Source: Candidatus Tumulicola sp. (GTDB taxonomy: Bacteria; Vulcanimicrobiota; Vulcanimicrobiia; Eremiobacterales; Eremiobacteraceae). Taken from it: a stretch of DNA of 64,000 nucleotides. A program made the position numbers and the translations under genes. The notes under the pieces were generated by a model. That model was not told where the DNA came from, made no database searches, and was given only the letters and a program-made list of their open reading frames with translations. Where the stretch lies: contig DATNNM010000016.1 in the NCBI GenBank assembly GCA_035601835.1, positions 124,001 through 188,000 on the forward strand, given 5' to 3'. Of this stretch, positions 52,089 to 59,413 are shown in pieces (the first letter of the stretch is position 1; each line of letters opens with the position of its first letter).

Positions 52089-53984
52089 TTGATCCCAGTT
52101 CCTGCCGTGTTCGCGACCGTTGCCACCCTCGTATCACATTGGTTCGAATATCCGCACATCGATCCGGTGGCCATCCATCTGTTCGGCTCGTTCGGCATCC
52201 GCTGGTACGGGCTGTCGTATGTTATCGGCGCGCTTTTGGTGTACCTCCAACTGCAGAGCCGGCGCAGCCGTGCCCGCACCGGGATCAGCGTCGAGCAGGC
52301 GCAAGAGTTCGTCGTGTACGCGATGCTCGGCGTCATCATCGGCGGACGCATCTTCTTCCTCATCGCCGACCTGCTGACGCCTCTGCCTGCCGGCGGGCAC
52401 ACCATCAACTACTATCTTTCGAATCCGGTCGAGATCATCGCGATTTGGCATGGCGGGATGGCTTTCCATGGCGGGCTCATCGGCGCGATCGCCGGCATCG
52501 TGCTCTTCGCACGCAGGGCGCGCACGCCCATTTTGCCGTTGCTCGATGAGACCTCGTTATGGATCCCTCTCGCAATCGCGCTCACCCGCATCGCGAACTT
52601 CATCAACGCCGAACTGCCCGGTCGGGTCACGGATTCGCCCCTCGGCATGCAGTTCCCCAACATGACCGATTATCGCTATCCCTCGGTTCTCTTCGAGGCC
52701 GCCGGCATGCTCGTGCTGGTCCTGCCGGTGCTCTGGCTGATGCACGCGCGCGGCGACCGCTGGCGCCCGGGCTCGATCTTCTGGGCCTTCATCGCCGGTT
52801 ATGGACTCGTGCGCACCGTCGTAGAGTTTTACCGCGAGCCGGGCATCGTGTTCTTAGGTCTGACCGGCGCTCAATACCTGACGATCGCGATGCTGGTGCT
52901 GGGGATCGTCATGATCGTGCGCTCACAGCGACAGGGAGTCGCCGCTGCGGCGTTCATCCTCGCGTGTTTGACGTCGGCCGGCGCGCTGTTCGGCTGCTCG
53001 TCGTTCACCGGCGTACGGCACACCCTCACGTGCGGCGATAAGATCGACGCGCGAGCATATCAGTCCGCGGTGGATGAATGCACCGCCGCGCTCGCGGCGA
53101 ACCCAAACGATTCGGTCGCGTACAACGATCGCTGTCTCGCCTCGTACGAGCTCGGCCGCCTACCCGATGCGCTCAAGGATTGCAACGCTGCGGTGCGTCT
53201 CGATCCTAGCTTTGCGATGGCGTACTCCAATAGGTGCCTGGTGCTCGACAAACAAGGTGACTTCGCGGGCGCCGTAAGCGATTGCGCCAAAGCGGTCAAA
53301 CTCGATACTGCGCTTGGCGGCGCGCACTCCAACCTCTGCCTCGCGCGCAACGATGCGGGCGACTACGCCGGCGCGATCGACGAGTGCACGGCGGCGCTGA
53401 AGATCAAACCCAACGATGCCAAGGCGTTGAATAACCGATGCCTGGCGCGCGAAAACCTTGGCGCCTATCGCGCTGCTCTCGCCGATTGCACGAGCGCCAT
53501 CGCGATCGACGGCTCTTTGGCAATGGCGTACAGCAACCGCTGCTTGGTGCGGCGCGATCTCAAGGACCTCAAGGGCGCCATCCAGGACTGCACGCGCGCG
53601 ATCGTTTTCGATCCGAACGAGTCAATCGCGCTGAACAACCGCTGCCTCGCGCGCAACGACGCGGGTGACTACCAGGGTGCGATCGCCGACTGCACCCAAG
53701 CCATCAAGATCGCGCCGCGCGAGGCCATCGCGTACAGCAATCGCTGTCTCGCGCTCGGCAATCTCAAACAATATTCGCAGGCGGTCGCCGACTGCACGCA
53801 GGCCGTCACCGTCGATCCCAAAGAAGCCTTCGGCTACTACAACCGCGGCTTCTTCCGCGCTCAGTTGAATCAGCGCGACGCGGCTATCGCCGACTTCAAG
53901 AAGGCGGCGGCGCTATTCCAGGCGCGCCACGATCGAACCGATTATCAGGACGCGCAGAGCCGCATCAAAGAACTGAGTATATAA
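52089..53984 (+). CDS. lgt: Lgt (prolipoprotein diacylglyceryl transferase) fused to a lipoprotein-like TPR domain
   Basis: 631 residues in one frame. Residues 1-~280 are Lgt: FGIRWYGLSYVIGALLVYLQ, HGGMAFHGGLIGAIAG, IANFINAELPGRVTDSPLGM, seven membrane helices. Then, without a stop, comes MIVRSQRQGVAAAAFILACL and SAGALFGC, which looks like a complete lipoprotein signal with its cysteine at 303. Eight 34-residue TPR units follow (342-613). Each of the first seven has Cys at positions 8 and 24 (NxRCLA ... DCT). TTG 52089 is preceded by GGAGG (52079-52083). Lgt adds diacylglycerol to exactly this kind of cysteine. An internal start at ATG 52911 could also make the TPR part alone. Confidence 0.88.
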   Translation: MIPVPAVFATVATLVSHWFEYPHIDPVAIHLFGSFGIRWYGLSYVIGALLVYLQLQSRRSRARTGISVEQAQEFVVYAMLGVIIGGRIFFLIADLLTPLPAGGHTINYYLSNPVEIIAIWHGGMAFHGGLIGAIAGIVLFARRARTPILPLLDETSLWIPLAIALTRIANFINAELPGRVTDSPLGMQFPNMTDYRYPSVLFEAAGMLVLVLPVLWLMHARGDRWRPGSIFWAFIAGYGLVRTVVEFYREPGIVFLGLTGAQYLTIAMLVLGIVMIVRSQRQGVAAAAFILACLTSAGALFGCSSFTGVRHTLTCGDKIDARAYQSAVDECTAALAANPNDSVAYNDRCLASYELGRLPDALKDCNAAVRLDPSFAMAYSNRCLVLDKQGDFAGAVSDCAKAVKLDTALGGAHSNLCLARNDAGDYAGAIDECTAALKIKPNDAKALNNRCLARENLGAYRAALADCTSAIAIDGSLAMAYSNRCLVRRDLKDLKGAIQDCTRAIVFDPNESIALNNRCLARNDAGDYQGAIADCTQAIKIAPREAIAYSNRCLALGNLKQYSQAVADCTQAVTVDPKEAFGYYNRGFFRAQLNQRDAAIADFKKAAALFQARHDRTDYQDAQSRIKELSI

Positions 53985-53990
53985 TACGCT

Positions 53991-54068
53991 TGTAGTGCCG
54001 GGGCTTTAGCCCCGGTTATGCGGCGTCGGGGCTAGGTCCGGATCCGGGGCTAAAGCCCCGGCACTACA
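53991..54068. terminator. Pair of facing REP-like hairpins between convergent genes
   Basis: Two copies of the CCGGGGC-stem element, 53991-54015 on the minus strand and 54044-54068 on the plus strand, point towards each other across 28 bases. They fill the 95 bp between the lgt-TPR stop (53984) and the ileS stop (54080). Each can fold alone, or the two can pair along their whole length into a long cruciform. A role as a transcription end for both genes is plausible; there is no T-run. Confidence 0.6.
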
Positions 54069-54079
54069 TTTAGGTTCGT

Positions 54080-57000
54080 TCATGCCTTGCGGACTGTGAC
54101 CTTGAGCTCGCTTCCGGCGGCGACATCGAGTGTGTTGGCCAGCGTTTGCTCAGCGATGTAACGCCGCCACTGCTCGATCGCCTGCCGGTATTCGTCGTCG
54201 CACTCCACGCGCAAGCTGATGCGATCGGTGACCTGCAAACCCGCTTGCTTGCGCGCATCCTGCACGGCGCGCACCACCTCGCGCGCCAGACCTTCAAGCG
54301 TCAGCGCGCGATCGATGCGCACGTCGAGCGCGACCAACATGCCGTCGTTCTCCGCCGAGGTGAAGCCGGCAGCGGATTTGCTGTCGACCAGCACGTCTTC
54401 CGGTTCGAGCGTGAAAGACTCGCCGTTGGCCGAAACCTCGAACGACCGGCCTTCAGCCACGGCCGTGGCGACCGCGCGCGGGTCGGTCGACGAAAGCGCC
54501 GCGCGCAGCGCGCCGAGTCTCTTCCCAAATCGAGGGCCGAGGCGCGGCAGGTTCGGCCGGGCGGAATACTCGATGAACTTCGCGTCGAGTCCGACGACCT
54601 GAACGTCTTTGACGTTCAACTCGGCCAGCACGAGTTGACGAAAGCGCTCCAGCGCCTTCGCGTCCGCGGGGCGGCGCGGGCGCACGTACGCAAGCGGCAG
54701 CGGCTGGCGCGTGCGGATCTTCGCGGCGGCGCGAGCTCGCCGGCCTAAGTCGACCGATTCCTGCGCGACGCGCATCGCGGCGACCAAGTCCGCATCGCCC
54801 GCTCGGGCCTCCGGCCATGTCTCTAGATGCACGCTCTCTCGCGCGTGAGGATCGACAGAACGCACGAGCGTTTGATGTAGCGACTCGGCAAGAAAAGGCG
54901 TGAACGGCGCGAGCAGCAGCGCTACGCCTACCAAGCACTCGTAGAGCGTGCGATACGCAGAACGCTTGTCCGCGGAAAGGGTCGCGCCCCAGAAGCGGTC
55001 GCGCGAGAGGCGCACGTACCAATTGGATAGTTCGTCCACGAACGCTTCGATGGCGCGCCCGGCGTTTTGTGCGTCATACAGTTCGAGCCGGCGCGTGACC
55101 TCGGCGGTAAGTTCTTGCAGGCGCGCCACCGCCCAACGATCCATGTCCGGCCGGCTCGCCAACGCGACGTCTTCCGGATGCGCGACTCCGTCGGCATTGG
55201 CGTAGAGCACGAAGAACTTGAGCGTGTTCCACAACGTGTTGAACAACGTGCGCGCGCCGTCGCGCACGAATTCCTCCGACACGCGCTTCGCGACTCCCGG
55301 CGGACTCGAGGTGAAGAAATACCAACGCAGCGCGTCCGCACCAAGCGCGTCGAAGATCTCCCAAGGGTCGAGCACGTTGCCCTTGCTCTTGCTCATCTTC
55401 TCGCCTTTGGCATCCACGACGTGCCCGAGGCAGATCACGTTCTTATACGCCGGCGAATCGAAGAGCATCGTGGCGATCGCGTGGAGGCTGTAGAACCAGC
55501 CGCGCGTCTGGTCGACAGCCTCAGTGATGAAATCCGCCGGAAAGCTCTCCTTGAAGGTGGCTTCGTTCTCAAACGGATAGTGCCACTGAGCGTATGGCAT
55601 GGAACCCGAGTCGAACCAGGCGTCGATGACCTCGGGCACGCGCCGGTACTCGCGCCCTTCGTGCACGAACGTGATGTCGTCGATCGCCGGGCGGTGCAGA
55701 TCCAGCCCCGAGAGATCGCGACCGCAGCGTTTGGAAAGCTCTTCGAGCGAGCCGATGCACACGAAGTCGGAGCCGTCGGTCCACAGCGGCAGCGGCGTCC
55801 CCCAAAAACGCTCGCGCGACAGCGCCCAATCGACGTTGTGCTCCAGCCAATCGCCGAAGCGGCCGTGCTTGATGGTCTCGGGCACCCAGTTGATCTTCTC
55901 GTTGTTGGCGAGCAGTTGGCGCTTGAACTCGGTCGTTCGGATGAACCACGCGGTCTTGGCGATGTACAGCAGCGGGTCGTCTGTGCGCCAGCCGAACGGA
56001 TAGGTGTGGCGGATGGTGCCGCTGCGAAAGAGCAGCCCGCGCTTCTTGAGATCCGCGATGATGGGCGGGTCGGCGTCTTTGAAGAAAAGCCCGGCGGCGA
56101 CTTTCACCTCCGGGACCACGTGCCCGGTGAAATCCACGCTATAGAAGATAGGTAGATCGTGGGCCTTGCCCAAGGCGAGGTCCTCCGCACCGTAGGCGGG
56201 CGCGATGTGCACGATGCCGGTGCCGTCCTCCGTCGAGACGTACGGCGCGGCGATCACGTAATAGCGATCCTGGTCGCTCTCGCAATAATCGTACAGCGGC
56301 TGGTAGTGCGTTCCCGTCAAGGCCTTGCCGCGCACGCGCTTGACGACGCGCGGTTCCTCGCCTTGGAACACCGCGCCGAGCAGCGGCGCCGCGACGATCA
56401 GCGTCTCCTCGCCGTGCGCGACGTGGCAATACTCCACCTCGGGATGCACGGCCAGGGCCATATTGGCGGGCAAGGTCCACGGCGTCGTCGTCCAAGCGAG
56501 GAACGAGGTCTTCGGATCGTCGCGCAAACGGAATCGCACGAAGACCGACGGATCGTCCACCTCTCGATAGCCCTGCGCCACCTCGTGATCCGAAAGCGTC
56601 GCGCCGATGCGCGGATCGTACGGCACCGTCTTGTAGTCTTGCTGGATGAGGTGGCGATCCCACAACTGCTTGAGCAGCCACCAGACGCTTTCGATGTAGT
56701 CGTTGGTGAGGGTGAAGTACGCATCGTCCAGGTCGAGCCAGTAGCCCATGCGCTCGGTCATCTGGTTCCAGTCCGCCACGTAGCGATAGACGCTTTCGCG
56801 GCAGCGGCGCGTGAACTCCGCGATGCCGACCTCGGCTACCAGCCGGCTCTTGTCGAGGATGCCGATCTCTTTTTCGACTTGATGCTCGACCGGCAACCCG
56901 TGCGTATCCCATCCGGCCTTGCGCCGGACGAAGTAGCCGCGCATCGTCCAAAAGCGCGGATACAGATCCTTGAACGAACGAGCCAACACGTGGTGCACGC

Positions 57001-57175
57001 CGGGCTTGCCGTTCGCGGTGGGCGGTCCTTCGTAAAACGTGAAGCGCGGGCCGTCTTTCGTCTGCTCGAGCGTGCGCTCGAAGATCTTTTGTGCGCGCCA
57101 GAACTCCAGGACTTCAAGCTCGCGCTTCGCAGCTTCCGGCTGATCCGGCACCTGGGGGAACCCCCGTCCGCTCAT
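54080..57175 (-). CDS. ileS: Isoleucyl-tRNA synthetase, type 2, with altered HIGH motif
   Basis: 1031 residues. The catalytic start reads PPTANGKPGVHHVLARSFKD, where relatives have PTANG.P followed by HVGH; here the signature is GVHH (residues 59-62), with the first histidine and the glycine exchanged. The KMSKS loop is intact (GEKMSKSKGNVLDPWEIFDA). The editing domain and the C-terminal anticodon region are present. The overall form is the eukaryote-like IleRS2, which is naturally less sensitive to mupirocin. It charges tRNA-Ile. It ends just before the REP pair and starts in a 4-bp overlap with the M50 protease gene. Confidence 0.95.
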   Translation of the reverse strand: MSGRGFPQVPDQPEAAKRELEVLEFWRAQKIFERTLEQTKDGPRFTFYEGPPTANGKPGVHHVLARSFKDLYPRFWTMRGYFVRRKAGWDTHGLPVEHQVEKEIGILDKSRLVAEVGIAEFTRRCRESVYRYVADWNQMTERMGYWLDLDDAYFTLTNDYIESVWWLLKQLWDRHLIQQDYKTVPYDPRIGATLSDHEVAQGYREVDDPSVFVRFRLRDDPKTSFLAWTTTPWTLPANMALAVHPEVEYCHVAHGEETLIVAAPLLGAVFQGEEPRVVKRVRGKALTGTHYQPLYDYCESDQDRYYVIAAPYVSTEDGTGIVHIAPAYGAEDLALGKAHDLPIFYSVDFTGHVVPEVKVAAGLFFKDADPPIIADLKKRGLLFRSGTIRHTYPFGWRTDDPLLYIAKTAWFIRTTEFKRQLLANNEKINWVPETIKHGRFGDWLEHNVDWALSRERFWGTPLPLWTDGSDFVCIGSLEELSKRCGRDLSGLDLHRPAIDDITFVHEGREYRRVPEVIDAWFDSGSMPYAQWHYPFENEATFKESFPADFITEAVDQTRGWFYSLHAIATMLFDSPAYKNVICLGHVVDAKGEKMSKSKGNVLDPWEIFDALGADALRWYFFTSSPPGVAKRVSEEFVRDGARTLFNTLWNTLKFFVLYANADGVAHPEDVALASRPDMDRWAVARLQELTAEVTRRLELYDAQNAGRAIEAFVDELSNWYVRLSRDRFWGATLSADKRSAYRTLYECLVGVALLLAPFTPFLAESLHQTLVRSVDPHARESVHLETWPEARAGDADLVAAMRVAQESVDLGRRARAAAKIRTRQPLPLAYVRPRRPADAKALERFRQLVLAELNVKDVQVVGLDAKFIEYSARPNLPRLGPRFGKRLGALRAALSSTDPRAVATAVAEGRSFEVSANGESFTLEPEDVLVDSKSAAGFTSAENDGMLVALDVRIDRALTLEGLAREVVRAVQDARKQAGLQVTDRISLRVECDDEYRQAIEQWRRYIAEQTLANTLDVAAGSELKVTVRKA

Positions 57176-58293
57176 GCCTTGGCATCCCGCGAGCGCAGCG
57201 CTGTGAAGATGCTTTCCTCGGAAACCACGCCCGTGAGGACGCCGTTGTCCATCACCGCGAGGTTCCTCGCGCCGCTGGTGGTGAGCTTCGTCAGCGCTTC
57301 GGAGGCTGCGACATCGGGCGCGATGGTCGGGAGTTTATCCGCGGGCGTCATGATCGCGCTGACCGGCGTATGGGGCCATAGCTCCGGCGGAACCGAGGTG
57401 GTGTCGTGCAGTGTGACCAGCCCTACCAGCGCCCCATCGGAGACGACGGGATAGCCGGCGACGCTCCCGTCCGCGGCAAGTCCGCCGACGAAGGACGCGA
57501 TCGAGGCGTCGGTCGGCACGGGGATGAGCCGGCGGGCCATGCAATCGCCGACCGGCGTCCGTTCGAGCGCGAGATTGATGCGCGCTTGGCGGCCGCTCGC
57601 GAGCGCTGCCTGCCACAAGAACAGGGCGATGAGCACCAGCCACCAGCCGCGCGGCTCTTTCAGCGCGATGCCCTCATACGCTCCCAACCCCACGAGCGCC
57701 ACGGCCACGCCCGCGCTGATGATGCTCGCGATGCTCGTCGCGCGCGCCTGGCTGCCGTATATGCGCCACAAGACCGCACGAAGCAGGCGGCCTCCGTCGC
57801 TCGGAAAAGCCGGCAAGAGATTGAACAGCGCCAGCATGCCGTTGGCGACCGCGAGCAGCCAGCAAAACGTGAAGCCCCAGAGCCAACTGATTCTGTCGCA
57901 CGCCAGCGCCAGCGCGTAGAAGACCAATCCGATCACGATGCTCGCGAGCGGGCCCGCACCAGCCATCTTGATCTCGTCCGCCGGCGTTCCCGGCTCGCGC
58001 AAGATGCTCGCCACGCCCCCGAACAGGAACAGCGTGATGTTGCCGATCGGAATGCCGAGCCGGCGCGCGACCAGCGCGTGCGCGAACTCGTGCGCCACAA
58101 CGCTGGCGAAGAGCACCAGCGAGGCGATGAGTCCGAGCACGATGTCGTTTGCGGCGGACAATTCTTGCGATAACAGCTTCGCTATTGTGGCCGCCGACCA
58201 CGCGAATAGCAAATAGATGATGAGCCAGCTCGGGTGCACGGCGATCTCAATGCCGGCGATCTTCCCTACTCGCCAGGTCCAACGCATACGCAT
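57172..58293 (-). CDS. M50 (site-2 protease) family membrane metalloprotease with CBS domains
   Basis: 373 residues. SVVAHEFAHALVARRLGIPI has the HExxH zinc motif inside a helix, and ALFNLLPAFPSDGGRLLRAV has the second conserved motif with the third zinc ligand. Around five helices precede a pair of CBS domains (residues ~245-370; LVTLHDTTSVPPELW and MDNGVLTGVVSEESI). Such SpoIVFB-like proteases cut membrane proteins, and the CBS pair may bind nucleotides to regulate this. Substrate unknown. Confidence 0.88.
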   Translation of the reverse strand: MRMRWTWRVGKIAGIEIAVHPSWLIIYLLFAWSAATIAKLLSQELSAANDIVLGLIASLVLFASVVAHEFAHALVARRLGIPIGNITLFLFGGVASILREPGTPADEIKMAGAGPLASIVIGLVFYALALACDRISWLWGFTFCWLLAVANGMLALFNLLPAFPSDGGRLLRAVLWRIYGSQARATSIASIISAGVAVALVGLGAYEGIALKEPRGWWLVLIALFLWQAALASGRQARINLALERTPVGDCMARRLIPVPTDASIASFVGGLAADGSVAGYPVVSDGALVGLVTLHDTTSVPPELWPHTPVSAIMTPADKLPTIAPDVAASEALTKLTTSGARNLAVMDNGVLTGVVSEESIFTALRSRDAKA

Positions 58294-58306
58294 GTGTCGA
58301 GTACGT

Positions 58307-59413
58307 TTATCTTTCCGCGGAGGGTGCGCCTTCGACGAGTTGCTGCAGCCAGTCGAAGGCCAGCGCAGCGCGCGCTTGCAGCGCAGGCACGCGCGACTTC
58401 AGATGCGCGCGCAATGCGTCGCGTTGCGACCAGAGCGCGTTCGTCATCTCGTCCACAAAACTATCGCGCCGCAAAGGCGGGAGCGGATAGTTGAGCGTAC
58501 CGATGAGCGCGGCGAGCTTAGGATCATGCTGCACGGCCATGAACGGGACGCCGAGGCGCGCGGCGATGATCAGCGCGTGCAGCCGCATCGAAACGACCGC
58601 GGCGCAGCGCGCGATGAGCGCGGTCATCGTCGGAAGGTCGTAGCCGCCGCCCAGAAGCACGGGAGCCGACTTGCAGCGCCGGATGACGCTCGCGGCCGCT
58701 TCCGCGTCGTGCGGGATCTGGAGCGGCACGAAGACCACGTGCGCGCCGTCGGCCGACAGACGGTCGACGAGGCCCGCGAGTCTTTCCATCATCTGATCCA
58801 GAGGCGCGCCGCGCCTGACGATCACCGCCACGAGACTTTCGATACCGGCATGCAGCCCTTCGCCGGCCAGCGTCTCGCGAGCGGCGGGGCTCACCTCGCC
58901 GGGGGCGAGAAAAACCGGATCGGCGCTGAGGCGCACCTCGACGTTTGGCAACAGCGCCTGCAGCGTGTTGGCGCTCTCTTCGTCGCGCACGCACGCAAGA
59001 TCGACGTTCGCGCAGGCGCGCTTGGTCACTTCGCGGCCGAAATAGTTGAGCGGCCCGATGCCTTGCGCGAAGATCGCCGCCTTGCGATCCGCGCGCTTGG
59101 CGTCGCGGATGATGCTTGCGTAATAGAGCAGGCTGCGCAAGCTCGTCGCGCTCTGCAGCAATCCGCCGCCGCCGCTCACCGTGACGTCGGCGCGGCGCAC
59201 CGCTGCATGCACGCTGCTCCAGGCCATGCGCGGCAACGCTTCGACGCCGTAGGTCTGACGCGTCTCATCGGGGCGTTCGGAGAGCACGGTGATGACGTCG
59301 TTCGCGCGGCGTCGCCGCCACTCGTCCACGAAGACGCGCAGGATCGCTTCGTCTCCGAAGTTCCCGAACCCATAGTAACCGGATAGCAGCAGGCGCGCGG
59401 GCGCGGAGCTCAT
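58307..59413 (-). CDS. csaB: Polysaccharide pyruvyl transferase CsaB
   Basis: 368 residues. LLLSGYYGFGNFGDEAILRV starts the GT-B-like fold, TVSGGGGLLQ and FAQGIGPLNYFGRE follow, and RCAAVVSMRLHALIIAARLG is the marker of pyruvyl transferases. CsaB adds a ketal pyruvate to a cell-wall polysaccharide, which in Bacillus and Thermus anchors S-layer proteins with SLH domains. It overlaps the DUF5693-like gene by 4 bp, a known pairing. Confidence 0.88.
   Translation of the reverse strand: MSSAPARLLLSGYYGFGNFGDEAILRVFVDEWRRRRANDVITVLSERPDETRQTYGVEALPRMAWSSVHAAVRRADVTVSGGGGLLQSATSLRSLLYYASIIRDAKRADRKAAIFAQGIGPLNYFGREVTKRACANVDLACVRDEESANTLQALLPNVEVRLSADPVFLAPGEVSPAARETLAGEGLHAGIESLVAVIVRRGAPLDQMMERLAGLVDRLSADGAHVVFVPLQIPHDAEAAASVIRRCKSAPVLLGGGYDLPTMTALIARCAAVVSMRLHALIIAARLGVPFMAVQHDPKLAALIGTLNYPLPPLRRDSFVDEMTNALWSQRDALRAHLKSRVPALQARAALAFDWLQQLVEGAPSAER

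Noticed and set aside
53112-53927. Direct repeats of about 102 bp, at first sight like a CRISPR or satellite array
   Set aside because: The period is exactly 34 codons, and the units are degenerate TPR repeats in one frame, with no spacer/repeat division.
56159-57454. Plus-strand open frame of about 430 codons
   Set aside because: Antisense to ileS, with no recognisable domain; the frame is open only because of GC-rich third positions.
58217-59386. Plus-strand open frame of about 389 codons
   Set aside because: Antisense to csaB, which carries clear family motifs.
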